Source: Tardiphaga sp. (lineage in GTDB: Bacteria > Pseudomonadota > Alphaproteobacteria > Rhizobiales > Xanthobacteraceae). From it: a stretch of DNA of 41,015 nucleotides. A program made the translations under genes and the position numbers. The notes beneath the pieces are model-generated. The model searched no databases and had not been told where the DNA came from. It saw only the letters and a list, made by a program, of their open reading frames with translations. Of the stretch, positions 25,301-34,503 are shown in pieces. The stretch covers positions 1 to 41,015 of the forward strand of contig JAQGKA010000012.1 in the NCBI GenBank assembly GCA_028290355.1, in the 5' to 3' direction. How positions within the stretch are numbered: the stretch's first letter is position 1; the number at the start of each line of letters is the position of its first letter.

Positions 25301-26040
25301 CCGTGTACCAGGGTGGCCTTCTCGAAGTGACGAGCGTTCGCAAGCGTTTTGGCGGACTGCATGTCTTCAACGACATCAGCTTCACCATTCCGCCCGGTGA
25401 AGTGCTTGGCATCATCGGACCGAATGGTGCCGGCAAGACCACGCTCATCAACGTCATCTGCGGCATGCTGGCGCCCTCTGCCGGCAGCGTGCGGCTCGAC
25501 GGCAGGGAAATGACCGGCATGCCGCTGCATGCGGTCAGCCGCGCCGGGATCATCCGCAGTTTCCAGCAAACCAATACGTTTCGCGCCGCCACCGTGCGCG
25601 AGAACATTTCACGTGCCGTTCGTTTCAGTGGCGGCGGTGAGGATACCTGGGCGACGATTGCGCCGCTGGTCGATGAATTCGAGCTGTACCCGCAACTGGA
25701 CGAGCAGAGCGACAAGCTGCCTTACGGCCTGCAGAAGATGCTCGGTCTGATCCTGGCTTTCGCCGTTCGGCCGAAAGTGCTGCTGCTGGATGAGCCGGCT
25801 GCGGGGCTCGAACGCCGCGAGCGGATGCGGGTCGATTCGTTCGTGCGCCATGCGCAGACGCAACTGGGTTGCGGCGTCCTCATCGTCGAGCACGACATGG
25901 ATCTGGTGCGCCGTCTCTGCCCGAAGATTCTGGTGCTGGATTCTGGCCGGGTCCTCGCCGAGGGCACGCCGGACGACGTGCTGTCCCGCAAGGACGTCAT
26001 CGATGCCTATCTCGGCACCGCCGACGAGGAGGCTGCGTGA
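25297..26040 (+). CDS. livG: LIV-type ABC transporter ATPase (LivG family)
   Basis: A 247-residue ATP-binding subunit. Walker A is GPNGAGKTT. The Q-loop lies in RSFQQTNTF. Walker B is VLLLDEPAAGLERRE, and the switch His is in VEHDMDL. LPYGLQKMLGLILAF stands where the ABC signature normally reads LSYGQQR or LSGGQ, a LivG-like variation. The ORF-track start is 390 bases too early; the ATG at 25297 overlaps the livM stop by 4 bases. The protein energises uptake together with the LivF-type subunit. Confidence 0.93.
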   Translation: MTVYQGGLLEVTSVRKRFGGLHVFNDISFTIPPGEVLGIIGPNGAGKTTLINVICGMLAPSAGSVRLDGREMTGMPLHAVSRAGIIRSFQQTNTFRAATVRENISRAVRFSGGGEDTWATIAPLVDEFELYPQLDEQSDKLPYGLQKMLGLILAFAVRPKVLLLDEPAAGLERRERMRVDSFVRHAQTQLGCGVLIVEHDMDLVRRLCPKILVLDSGRVLAEGTPDDVLSRKDVIDAYLGTADEEAA

Positions 26041-26732
26041 TGCTGAGTGTTGAAAATCTCGAAGTCCGCTACGGCGGCATCACGGCGCTGCACGGCGTAT
26101 CCATTGAAGTCGCCGAGGGAGAGACGATCCTTCTGGTGGGGGCCAACGGTGCCGGCAAGTCGAGCCTGATCAACGCCGTGATCGGGCTGGCGTCGGCATC
26201 GCGCGGCAACGTCCGCTTTGCCGGCAAGGACATCAATGCGCTGCCGTGCGATGGACGCGCCCGTGCCGGTATGGGCTATTCGCCGGAAGGACGTCGCGTG
26301 TTCCCGACCATGTCGGTGGCCGATAACGTTCTCAGCGGCGCTTGCGGGCGCGGCGGGACGGCGCAGCGCGAGGCCTGGAGCTGGCTGTGCGGAATCTTCC
26401 CGATGCTAGAGGAACGCGCTGAGCAGCCGGCCGGACAACTGTCCGGCGGTCAGCAGCAGATCGTGGCGCTGGCGCGGGCCATGTGTTCGTTTCCCAAGCT
26501 GCTGCTGCTCGACGAGCCGTTTCTCGGATTGGCGCCGGTGTGGATTGAGCGCATCAGCGAAGCGATCCGCCACATGCAGCAGCGCGGCACCACCATCCTG
26601 ATGACCGAACAGATGGCGCGGCCGGCACTGAGGCTGGCGACGCGCGGCTACGTGATGCGCAGCGGCGAGATCAGGCGCAGCGGCACCGTGGCCGAAATCC
26701 GCGAGCTCGCATTGGCCGAGGAATATCTGTGA
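26040..26732 (+). CDS. livF: LIV-type ABC transporter ATPase (LivF family)
   Basis: A 230-residue ATP-binding subunit. The family opening LSVENLEVRYGGITALHGVSIEV leads to Walker A (GANGAGKSS). The Q-loop region GMGYSPEGRRVFPTMSVADNV is LivF-like. The ABC signature is LSGGQQQ, and Walker B is LLLLDEPFLGLAP. The switch position reads MTEQMARPAL, with Gln in place of the His seen in many ABC proteins, which is normal for LivF. The ATG at 26040 shares its A with the livG stop codon. Confidence 0.94.
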   Translation: MLSVENLEVRYGGITALHGVSIEVAEGETILLVGANGAGKSSLINAVIGLASASRGNVRFAGKDINALPCDGRARAGMGYSPEGRRVFPTMSVADNVLSGACGRGGTAQREAWSWLCGIFPMLEERAEQPAGQLSGGQQQIVALARAMCSFPKLLLLDEPFLGLAPVWIERISEAIRHMQQRGTTILMTEQMARPALRLATRGYVMRSGEIRRSGTVAEIRELALAEEYL

Positions 26733-28120
26733 TGGCAACGACAAATGCCACCACGCGCCTCGGTGCCTATGTGTCCGAGACTGCGGCGGGCGAACTCGCT
26801 TCCGATGTCGCCGTGAAGGCCGCCATATGCCTGATCGACTCACTGGGATTGGCGCTGGTCGCGCGCGATGAGCCAACGGCAGTCGCCGCCCGCGCCATGG
26901 CGACGCCGGTCCCATCCGGACCGCGCACCGCGCGGCTCTGGGCCGATGGCGGTCACGCGCCACTCTCCGAGGCCGTGCTCGCCAACGGCATCGCCGTGCA
27001 TGCGCATTTCCAGGACGATACCGATCACGATTCCTGGACACATCCGGGCTCGCTGATTTCACCGGTCGCGGTCTCGCTGGGCGAAGCGCTGGACGCACCG
27101 CTGCGCGCCGTGCTGACGGCGTTGACCGCCGGATATTCCACACTGAAATGGCTGGGTGCCGGCGAAGCTGTTGCCCGCGGGCTGATCGGACGCGGCCTGC
27201 GCACCAGCCCGACCTTCGGCACTATTGGCGCCGCTGCAGCCGGTGCGGCGCTGCTTGGTCTCGATCCCGCAAAGGCCACCCACGCTGTTGCCATAGCGGC
27301 CTGTACGACAGGCGGTACGCTGGAGCCGGTGCGGTGTGGTTCCGAGGAATGGCGTGTGCAGAATGGCCGCGCTGCCCATGGTGGCCTGGTGGCTGCCGAA
27401 CTCGCGGCGCGCGGCGTGCAGGGCGCGCCCGACGCGCTCGAAGGGCCCAAAGGCCTGCTGCGCTCGCTCGCCGGACTCGATCGCACGCCCGACGAATGGC
27501 TGGGCGCGCCGGCTTCCGAAACCATGCTCGGCATCATGGCGAAACCGTTTGCGACGCTCGGCGACAACATGTCCGCGGTGATGGCGGCGTGGCTGCTGCA
27601 CCGCGACGACATCGACCTGTCGCAAGTGAAGCGACTGACTGTCACGATCTGGCGTCCCTACACCGAATATCCCGGCACGTCGTTCAAGGGGCCGTTCGAG
27701 CGCATCGTGCAGACTCAGGCGAGCACGGCCTTTGCGGTCGCCGCCATGCTCCGATACGGGCGGCTGGGCTACGACATGGGCGTCGCGCATCGCCAGGATC
27801 CCGGGATCATGGCGCTGGTCGAGAACACCACCGTGCTGCCGGATGATATCGGCACACATCTCGACGCCACCGTCGAAATCGAAATGCAAGACGGCGCGCT
27901 GCATCGCCGCACGGCGCGCGAGGCGCCAAGGTCCATGGTCTTCCAGGACGAGGTGCGCGCAACAGAAGTTTTCGAAAGCCGCCTTGCCGGCGCCGGGCAT
28001 CCCGCCGGCAAAGCAAGCCAGCTGGCCGCAGAGATTTTCGCCTCGGCGCGCAACGGTGGATCGATGCCGATCCGCACCGTGCTGGACCGCATTTCGCATT
28101 TCCATGGAGACAACACATGA
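26732..28120 (+). CDS. MmgE/PrpD family protein (first copy)
   Basis: A 462-residue protein of the 2-methylcitrate dehydratase/MmgE-PrpD fold. The helical domain has ANGIAVHAHFQDDTDHDSWTHPGS, the equivalent of the active-site DYDDTH...HPG segment. EEWRVQNGRAAHGGLVAAELAARGVQG matches the later conserved K/R-x-H-x-GRAAxxG block. Known members dehydrate 2-methylcitrate, decarboxylate cis-aconitate to itaconate, or epimerise iminodisuccinate, so a branched or amino-dicarboxylate substrate is plausible here. The start overlaps the livF stop (TGATG), and the stop overlaps the SDR start (ATGA). Confidence 0.9.
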   Translation: MATTNATTRLGAYVSETAAGELASDVAVKAAICLIDSLGLALVARDEPTAVAARAMATPVPSGPRTARLWADGGHAPLSEAVLANGIAVHAHFQDDTDHDSWTHPGSLISPVAVSLGEALDAPLRAVLTALTAGYSTLKWLGAGEAVARGLIGRGLRTSPTFGTIGAAAAGAALLGLDPAKATHAVAIAACTTGGTLEPVRCGSEEWRVQNGRAAHGGLVAAELAARGVQGAPDALEGPKGLLRSLAGLDRTPDEWLGAPASETMLGIMAKPFATLGDNMSAVMAAWLLHRDDIDLSQVKRLTVTIWRPYTEYPGTSFKGPFERIVQTQASTAFAVAAMLRYGRLGYDMGVAHRQDPGIMALVENTTVLPDDIGTHLDATVEIEMQDGALHRRTAREAPRSMVFQDEVRATEVFESRLAGAGHPAGKASQLAAEIFASARNGGSMPIRTVLDRISHFHGDNT

Positions 28121-28926
28121 AGCTTGGACTTGAAGGCAAGACAGCGATCGTCACCGGCGGCAGCAAGGGCATCGGCCTCGAAACCGTGCGCCTGCTGGCG
28201 GAAGAGGGCGTCAAGGTGCTGGTGTGCTCGCGCCGCGAAGACGCGCTCGCCGAATGCCGTGACGATGTCGAAAAGACCACGGGCGTCAGGGTCGAAACGC
28301 ATTCGCTCGACGTCACTGACCTCAAGCAGATCGAGCAACTGTCCGACGTGGCGCGCGAGCGCCTCGGCCGCATCGATATTCTTGTCAACAACGCCGGCAC
28401 CGGCACCTACAAGCCGTTCCTCGAAGTCACCGACGACGAGCTGCAGTACGGCATGGCAATCAACTTCTTCGCCCAGTTCCGCATCTGCCAGCGGATCATT
28501 CCGACCATGGTCAAGCAGAACGGCGGCAGCATCGTCAACGTGTCCGGCGAGACCGGGATCATGGTGACCATGCCGCCATTCCTGTCGTCGTGCACCGGTC
28601 CGGCCAAGTCTGCCGAGATCCGGTTCTCCAAAATTCTCGCCAACGAATTCGGGCCGCACAACATCCGCGTCAACTGCGTGGTGCCGGGCTTCGTCAATAC
28701 GCCGGAGCGTTTCGCCAAGTGGGAGCGCGAGCTCGCCAAGCGCGATCTCAACGAGGACGAGGCGGAAGCGGAGCGCACGCGCTGGTCGGAAAACAACTCC
28801 ATGCGCAACACCCGCTGGGGCACGCCGCAGGAACTCGCCAACCTCATCGTCTTCGCGCTGTCGGACCGCGCCAGCTTCGTCAACGGCGCGGTCCTGGTTG
28901 CCGACAACGCGATGGACAAATCGTAG
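28117..28926 (+). CDS. SDR-family oxidoreductase lacking the catalytic tyrosine
   Basis: A 269-residue short-chain dehydrogenase/reductase fold. The cofactor motif TGGSKGIG (residues 13-20), NNAG (91-94) and Ser143 in IVNVSG are normal. The expected YxxxK is not: the segment reads SSCTGPAK, placing Lys164 correctly but Thr160 where the catalytic Tyr belongs. The nucleotide sequence is unambiguous there. NIRVNCVVPGFVNTP follows as usual. It may use a different acid/base, act as a lyase or isomerase, or be a non-catalytic partner. Arg39-Arg40 after the second strand suggest NADP(H) preference. It is coupled by an ATGA overlap to the MmgE/PrpD gene. Confidence 0.88.
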   Translation: MKLGLEGKTAIVTGGSKGIGLETVRLLAEEGVKVLVCSRREDALAECRDDVEKTTGVRVETHSLDVTDLKQIEQLSDVARERLGRIDILVNNAGTGTYKPFLEVTDDELQYGMAINFFAQFRICQRIIPTMVKQNGGSIVNVSGETGIMVTMPPFLSSCTGPAKSAEIRFSKILANEFGPHNIRVNCVVPGFVNTPERFAKWERELAKRDLNEDEAEAERTRWSENNSMRNTRWGTPQELANLIVFALSDRASFVNGAVLVADNAMDKS

Positions 28927-29010
28927 ACGGCGTCGCCAGCCGACGCTGCAAAGAGATCAACAGACTATGACGTGCAGGGTGATGTCCGCATCGCCGGCCG
29001 GGAGAATGGA

Positions 29011-30177
29011 ATGACTGATATCGACAAGCCGCTTGCTGGAATCACCGTGGTTGAACTCGGCCACAGCGTGGCGGCGCCTTATGCCGGGCTGATCTTGGCC
29101 GACCTCGGCGCGCGCGTGATCAAGGTGGAGAATCCGAAGACCGGTGATTATGCCCGCGGCTGGGGTCCGCCGTTCTTCAAGGACACGGCCAGCGCGTTCC
29201 ACAGCCTCAACCGCGGCAAGGAAGGCATCACGGTCGATTTCGGCAACGCGCGCGACTGTGAAAACCTGAAGTCGCTGATCCTGACGGAAGCCGATGCCGT
29301 CATTCAGAATCTGCGGCCCGGAATTCTGGACAAGTTCGGTCTCACCGCCGCGGCCTTGCGGGTCGAAAAGCCGGCGCTGATTTGGTGCGACATCGGTGCC
29401 TTCGGCAACAAGGGGCCGCTGGCCAGCAAGCCCGGCTACGATCCGCTGGCCCAGGCCAGCACCGGCATCATGAGCGTGACTGGGGAGGGCGGACGTCCGC
29501 CCGTGCGCGTCGGCGTCTCGCTGGTCGACATGGGCTCCGGCATGTGGTCGGTGATCGGCCTGCTGGCGGCCATGGTCGCCCGCGGCAAAAGCGGCAAAGG
29601 ACGCACCGTCTCCACCTCGCTGTACGAAACCGGGCTGGCCTGGATGACGGTGCCGCTGGCCGGCCATGCGGCATCGGGCGAGGTGCGCAAACCCTACGGC
29701 TCAGGCACGGCGGAGATCGCGCCCTATCAGGCCTTCGAAGCCAGCGACGGCTGGTTGATGATCGCCGCCGGCAACGACAACCTGTTTCGCAAGTTGTGCC
29801 CTGCCCTCGGCCTCGACGCGCTGGCCCGCGATCCCGACTTTGCGACCAATGCGGGAAGGGTCGGTCACCGCGATCGCCTGATCCCGCAGATTGAAACGGC
29901 GGTTCGCCTCCATACAGTCGATGCGCTCGGCGCGATTCTCGATCGGGCCGGCGTGCCCAACGCGCCGCTGCTCACCACCGACCAGGTGGCCGTGCATCCG
30001 CAGACCCGCGCGCTCGACATGACGGTGCGCTGTTCGGAGGACGACATCGATCTTGTCGGCATCCCGCTGTCGTTCGATGGCGCGCGGCCGCGGGCACGGA
30101 CGCCGGCCCCGGCGCTCGGCCAGCACAACGCCATCCTTCAAGCCGAAAGCAGCAAGGAAAAAGTCCATGCGGAGTGA
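29011..30177 (+). CDS. CaiB/BaiF family CoA-transferase (class III)
   Basis: A 388-residue family III CoA-transferase, which moves CoA from a donor thioester to an acceptor acid. GITVVELGHSVAAPYAGLILADLGARVIKVENPKTGDYAR is the family opening, and SLNRGKEGITVDF follows. Asp in SLVDMGSGMWSVIG is at the position of the nucleophilic Asp of formyl-CoA transferase. The ATG at 29011 after GGGAGAATGGA is chosen over the ORF-track start at 28972. The gene overlaps the hydratase gene that follows by 11 bases. It would activate the acid for the beta-oxidation-like steps next to it. Confidence 0.92.
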   Translation: MTDIDKPLAGITVVELGHSVAAPYAGLILADLGARVIKVENPKTGDYARGWGPPFFKDTASAFHSLNRGKEGITVDFGNARDCENLKSLILTEADAVIQNLRPGILDKFGLTAAALRVEKPALIWCDIGAFGNKGPLASKPGYDPLAQASTGIMSVTGEGGRPPVRVGVSLVDMGSGMWSVIGLLAAMVARGKSGKGRTVSTSLYETGLAWMTVPLAGHAASGEVRKPYGSGTAEIAPYQAFEASDGWLMIAAGNDNLFRKLCPALGLDALARDPDFATNAGRVGHRDRLIPQIETAVRLHTVDALGAILDRAGVPNAPLLTTDQVAVHPQTRALDMTVRCSEDDIDLVGIPLSFDGARPRARTPAPALGQHNAILQAESSKEKVHAE

Positions 30178-30961
30178 TTTCGAAACCATCGCGGTGGAAC
30201 GGCGCGACGGCCATATCCTGCTCGTCACGCTGAACCGCCCGGAGGCCTCCAATGCGCTGAACACGCAGATGGGGCTCGACCTGGTGGCGCTGTTCGAGCC
30301 GCTGATGACCGATCTTGAAGGCTTGCGGGCCGTGATCGTGACCGGGCAGGGCACCAAGGCATTCTGTGCCGGCGGCGATCTGAAGCAGCGCAATGGCATG
30401 ACCGACGAGGCCTGGCAGGCCCAGCACCTGGTGTTCGAGCGCATGCTCCGTGCCATCCTGGCCTGTCCAATTCCGGTGATCGCCGCGGTCAACGGCGCCG
30501 CCTATGGCGGCGGCTGCGAGATCGCATCGGCCACCGACTTCGTCTACGCGTCGAGCAATGCGCGCTTTGCCCTGACTGAAGTCACCCTCGGCATCATGCC
30601 CGGCGGCGGCGGCACGCAGAACCTGCCACGCGCCGTAGGCGAGCGCCGCGCCAAGGAACTGATCCTGTCCGGCCTGCCGTTTTCGGCCGAGGAGGCGGAG
30701 CGCTGGGGGCTGGTCAACCGTGTGCTGCCGCCGGAGCAGCTGCTCGATGCGACCTTCGCCATCGCCGCGCGCATTGCCGGCAACGGGCCCATCTCGGTGC
30801 GCCAGGCAAAGCAAGCCATCCATCGGGGCTTGCAGATGTCTCTCTCTGACGGCCTGGCGTTCGAAATCGAAGCTTACAACCGGCTCGTTCCGACGGCGGA
30901 CCGCCGCGAGGGCGTGCTCGCTTTCAACGAACGCCGCAAGGCTGACTTTCAAGGCAAATAA
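30167..30961 (+). CDS. Enoyl-CoA hydratase (crotonase 3)
   Basis: A 264-residue crotonase with a complete hydratase active site. The oxyanion segments are AFCAGGDL and NGAAYGGGCEIASA, and both catalytic glutamates are present (GGGCEIA and FALTEVTLGIMPGGGG). This sets it apart from the two crotonases at 3038 and 5256. Syn-addition of water to an enoyl-CoA is therefore likely. The ATG at 30167, inside the CaiB gene's end, has AGCAAGGAAAAAG upstream; the longer ORF-track start is a shadow. It would act after the acyl-CoA dehydrogenase and before the lyase encoded nearby. Confidence 0.92.
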   Translation: MRSDFETIAVERRDGHILLVTLNRPEASNALNTQMGLDLVALFEPLMTDLEGLRAVIVTGQGTKAFCAGGDLKQRNGMTDEAWQAQHLVFERMLRAILACPIPVIAAVNGAAYGGGCEIASATDFVYASSNARFALTEVTLGIMPGGGGTQNLPRAVGERRAKELILSGLPFSAEEAERWGLVNRVLPPEQLLDATFAIAARIAGNGPISVRQAKQAIHRGLQMSLSDGLAFEIEAYNRLVPTADRREGVLAFNERRKADFQGK

Positions 30962-30972
30962 AGGAGCGCAAC

Positions 30973-31908
30973 ATGCGCGAGAAAGCTTTCGTCCGTGAAG
31001 TTGGTCCCCGCGACGGCATCCAGATGGTCAAGATCATCCTGCCGACCGCGCAAAAGCTGGCGTGGTGCCGCGGCGCGGCGCAGGCCGGCATCCGCGATAT
31101 CGAAGTGACATCCTTCGTGCCGCCAAAGGTGATTCCGCAGTTTGCCGACGCGGAAGATGTGGCCAGGGGAGCCCTGACGATCGAAGGCCTGCGGCCTTCG
31201 GTTCTGGTGCCCAACCTGCGCGGCGCGGAACGCGCCTTCGCGCTCGACCTGCCGCTGGTCAACTACGTTCTGTCGGCAAGCGAGGAGCACAATCTCGCCA
31301 ACGTGCGCCGAAGCACCGAGGACTCGCTGCAGGACTTTGCGCGCATCGCCGCGGTCCGCGACCAGCGTGCCGGCAGGCGTGTTGCCCTCGGCGCGGGAGT
31401 TGCCACCGCGTTCGGCTGCACCATTTCCGGTGCGGTGTCGGAAGCGCGTGTGGTAGAGATCGCGGTGCGGCTCGCCGGGATGGGAGCGGATGAGATCATC
31501 ATCGCCGACACGGTGGGATATGCCGATCCCGGTCAGGTTCGCCGGCTGATGAGCAACGTGATTGCCGCTGTCAGCCCGCTGCCGGTAATCTGCCATTTCC
31601 ATGACACCCGTGGTCTCGGCCTCGCCAACGTCACTGCTGCGCTTGAGGCTGGCGTGCGCGGCTTCGACGCGTCGCTCGCGGGACTCGGCGGCTGCCCGTT
31701 CGCGCCGGGCGCGACCGGCAATATCGACACCGAAGACACCGTGTTCCTGCTCGAGCAGCTTGGCTTCGACACCGGCGCCGACGTCGAGCAACTCGTCGCC
31801 CTGCGCCGCGAGGTGGAGAGCTGGCTGCCCGGCGAACGCTTCTCCGGCGCCATCGCACGCGCCGGACTGCCGAAGACCTACCGCACGCCTGCAAAGGCCG
31901 CTGCCTGA
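30973..31908 (+). CDS. HMG-CoA lyase family protein
   Basis: A 311-residue TIM-barrel lyase of the HMGL-like family that cleaves 3-hydroxyacyl-CoA esters such as HMG-CoA in a retro-Claisen reaction. VREVGPRDGIQ starts the barrel with the metal-binding Asp. DIEVTSFVPPKVIPQFADAE follows, and CHFHDTRGLGLANV holds the metal-binding histidines. The catalytic Cys lies in GLGGCPFAPGATGN as in HMG-CoA lyase. AAAGGAGCGCAAC precedes the ATG. Its position after a hydratase suggests it cleaves the 3-hydroxy-3-methyl-type product of this pathway; citramalyl-type substrates are also possible. Confidence 0.92.
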   Translation: MREKAFVREVGPRDGIQMVKIILPTAQKLAWCRGAAQAGIRDIEVTSFVPPKVIPQFADAEDVARGALTIEGLRPSVLVPNLRGAERAFALDLPLVNYVLSASEEHNLANVRRSTEDSLQDFARIAAVRDQRAGRRVALGAGVATAFGCTISGAVSEARVVEIAVRLAGMGADEIIIADTVGYADPGQVRRLMSNVIAAVSPLPVICHFHDTRGLGLANVTAALEAGVRGFDASLAGLGGCPFAPGATGNIDTEDTVFLLEQLGFDTGADVEQLVALRREVESWLPGERFSGAIARAGLPKTYRTPAKAAA

Positions 31909-31919
31909 AAGGATACCCG

Positions 31920-33119
31920 ATGAACTATCATGACACGAGCACCGAAGTCGCCGAGGTCACCGTTGTCCTGGGTGAAGACTTTCACGAGTTGCGCGATTCG
32001 GTGCGGCGCATCTGCCAGAAATTTCCCGGCGAATACTGGCGGGCACTCGACGACAACAGCGGCTATCCCACCGAATTCGTTGCCGCGCTGACCGAGGCCG
32101 GCTTTCTCGGCGCGCTGATCCCGGAGGAGTACGGCGGCTCCGGCCTGCCGCTGCGCGCTGCCGCGGTGATCCTGGAAGAGATCAATGCCAGTGGCTGCAG
32201 CGCCAGTCCGGCGCATGCGCAGATGTACATCATGGGCACGCTGCTTCGCCACGGCAGCGAGCAACAGAAGCGAAAGTACCTTCCGGAGATTGCCTCGGGA
32301 CGGCTGCGGCTGCAGGCCTTTGGCGTGACCGAACCGAACACCGGCTCCGATACCACCCAGCTTAAGACCCGCGCCGATCGCCAAGGCGACCATTACATCA
32401 TCAACGGCCAGAAGGTCTGGACGTCACGCGCGTTGCACTCCGATCTGATGCTGCTGCTGGCGCGCACCACGCCGATTGATCAGGTGAAGCGACGCACCGA
32501 CGGGCTTTCCGTTTTCCTGATCGACCTGCGAGAGGCCAAGGGCAACGGCGTCGAAATCCGTCCGATCAAGGCGATGATCAATCACAACACCACCGAGGTT
32601 TTCATCGAGAACCTGAGGGTGCCCGCCGCAAACCTGATCGGCGAGGAAGGGCAGGGCTTTCGATACATCCTCGACGGCATGAATGCCGAGCGCATCCTAG
32701 TCGCCTCTGAGTGCGTCGGCGACGGTCGCTGGCTGCTCAACAAGGGCGTCGCCTATGCCAACGAGCGGCAGGTGTTCGGCCGGCCGATCGGGCAGAACCA
32801 GGGCATCCAGTTTCCGCTGGCGCGGGCCTATGCCGAACTCGAAGCGGCCGACATGATGTGCCGGCGCGCGGCGGCCTTGTTTCAGGCAGGACTGCCGTGC
32901 GGTCCCGACGCCAACATCGCCAAGTTGCTGGCGTCGGAAGCCACCTGGAAAGCGGCGGACACGACGTTCCAGACCCACGGCGGATTCGCCTTTGCGCAGG
33001 AATACGACGTCGAGCGCAAATGGCGCGAAGTGCGCATCTATCAGACGGCTCCGATCTCCACCAACATGGTGCTCGCTTATGTCGCGCAGCATGTGCTCGG
33101 TCTTCCCCGATCCTATTAA
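31920..33119 (+). CDS. Acyl-CoA dehydrogenase family protein
   Basis: A 399-residue flavoprotein of the acyl-CoA dehydrogenase fold. LTEAGFLGALIPEEYGGSGLPL, AFGVTEPNTGSDTTQLKTRA, INGQKVWTS and YANERQVFGRPIGQNQGIQFPLA are canonical blocks. QTHGGFAFAQEYDVERKWREVRIY leads to YQTAPIS, where many members have YEGT with the catalytic Glu. Here that position is Gln, so the base must lie elsewhere or the chemistry differs. AAAGGATACCCG before the ATG is a good ribosome-binding site, and the gap from the lyase is 11 bases. It would introduce the double bond hydrated by crotonase 3. Confidence 0.9.
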   Translation: MNYHDTSTEVAEVTVVLGEDFHELRDSVRRICQKFPGEYWRALDDNSGYPTEFVAALTEAGFLGALIPEEYGGSGLPLRAAAVILEEINASGCSASPAHAQMYIMGTLLRHGSEQQKRKYLPEIASGRLRLQAFGVTEPNTGSDTTQLKTRADRQGDHYIINGQKVWTSRALHSDLMLLLARTTPIDQVKRRTDGLSVFLIDLREAKGNGVEIRPIKAMINHNTTEVFIENLRVPAANLIGEEGQGFRYILDGMNAERILVASECVGDGRWLLNKGVAYANERQVFGRPIGQNQGIQFPLARAYAELEAADMMCRRAAALFQAGLPCGPDANIAKLLASEATWKAADTTFQTHGGFAFAQEYDVERKWREVRIYQTAPISTNMVLAYVAQHVLGLPRSY

Positions 33120-33129
33120 GGAGGCAACC

Positions 33130-34503
33130 ATGCTCGATATCACCCGGCAGACTGCAAACTTCGTTGCCAACTTCAATCCCGCCGATTTGCCTGACCGGTC
33201 GCGCGAAGCCGCGCGCACCGGCATCATCGACTGCGTCGGCGTGATGATCGCCGGCGCGGCTGAGCATCCGGTGCGCATCGTGTCGGCGATGCTCGCCGCG
33301 TCCACCCAGAACGACGGCGCGCCTGAAATTCCGTCCGGCCGCAATCTCAGCGCATCGGACGCTGCACTGGTCAACGGCGTGGCCGCACACGTGCTCGACT
33401 ACGATGACGTCGCGCTTGCCGGTCACCCGAGCGCCGTGCTGGTACCTGCAATTCTCGCGGAAGGATGGTCGCTGGATTCCAGCGGCGCCGAGGCCGTGGC
33501 CGCTTATGCGGCGGGGTACGAGGTCTGGGCACAGGTCGCCGCGCTCGAACCTGGCCACTATCACGAGCGTGGCTTTCATCCCACAGCAGTAATGGGAGCG
33601 CTGGCCACTGCCGCGGCATGCGCCCGGTTGCGCAAGCTCGATCGGGAAAAGACGGCCCATGCCATCGCCATCGCGTCGTCGCTGGCCTCCGGCCTAGTCG
33701 CCAACTTCGGCACGATGACCAAGTCGCTGCATGCCGGGCGCACGGCGCAATCGGGCGTGCTGGCGGCCCGCCTGGCCGATCAGGGATTCACCGGCTCCCT
33801 CGACGTGCTGGAACATCAGACCGGCTTTCTCCGCGCGCATTCGCCTTCTGGCACTCCGGACATCGAAGACGGAACGATCGATATCGGCGCCAACTGGCGG
33901 CTGGCCGAACTCGGCGTCAACGTGAAGCGCTATCCGACTTGTTACGCCACGCACCGCTCGATCGACGGCATGTTGGGGTTGGTGCGCGATCACGGCCTGA
34001 ATCCTGGCGACGTCAGGGAAATCCGCGTCCACACCGGCGTCACGCAAAAACTGATGCTCCGCAACAGCAATCCGCAGACCGGCCTCGAAGCCAAGTTCAG
34101 CATGGAGTTTGCGATGGCCGCGGCGCTCGTCGCCGGCCGGGTCGGGCTTGCCGAATTGACCGATGAGTTCGTGACGCGAACGGACGTCAGCGCCGCAGTG
34201 GCCAAGGTCAGCTGCACCACCACGGACGAGATCATGCCTGGCGACCAGCCGTTCGCGCCCACCGACCAGGTGAGCGTCGTGCTGGAATCCGGCAAGGTCC
34301 TGACTCATGCGCCGATCGCCCACGCTAAGGGAAGCTGGCAGCTGCCGCTGTCGCGCGACGAGCTGAAGGACAAGTTCATGGATTGCACCCTGCGTGTCCT
34401 GAGCCAGGCCCGCGCGGAGTCGCTGTTCGACCAGCTTTGGGACCTGGAGCAGGTTGGATCGGTCCGTTCGTTGCGCGTAACGGCGGACCGGATGGACGCA
34501 TGA
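33130..34503 (+). CDS. MmgE/PrpD family protein (second copy)
   Basis: A 457-residue MmgE/PrpD protein, more typical than the copy at 26732. NGVAAHVLDYDDVALAGHPSAVLVPA is the conserved active-site segment. GFHPTAVMGALATAAACARL and FGTMTKSLHAGRTAQSGVLAARLADQGFTG are the central landmarks, and RYPTCYATHRSIDGML the later one. The ORF-track start overlaps the dehydrogenase; the ATG at 33130 follows AAGGAGGCAACC, an excellent ribosome-binding site. Two paralogues in one operon suggest successive or stereospecific dehydration, decarboxylation or epimerisation steps. The chemistry cannot be fixed from sequence. Confidence 0.93.
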   Translation: MLDITRQTANFVANFNPADLPDRSREAARTGIIDCVGVMIAGAAEHPVRIVSAMLAASTQNDGAPEIPSGRNLSASDAALVNGVAAHVLDYDDVALAGHPSAVLVPAILAEGWSLDSSGAEAVAAYAAGYEVWAQVAALEPGHYHERGFHPTAVMGALATAAACARLRKLDREKTAHAIAIASSLASGLVANFGTMTKSLHAGRTAQSGVLAARLADQGFTGSLDVLEHQTGFLRAHSPSGTPDIEDGTIDIGANWRLAELGVNVKRYPTCYATHRSIDGMLGLVRDHGLNPGDVREIRVHTGVTQKLMLRNSNPQTGLEAKFSMEFAMAAALVAGRVGLAELTDEFVTRTDVSAAVAKVSCTTTDEIMPGDQPFAPTDQVSVVLESGKVLTHAPIAHAKGSWQLPLSRDELKDKFMDCTLRVLSQARAESLFDQLWDLEQVGSVRSLRVTADRMDA

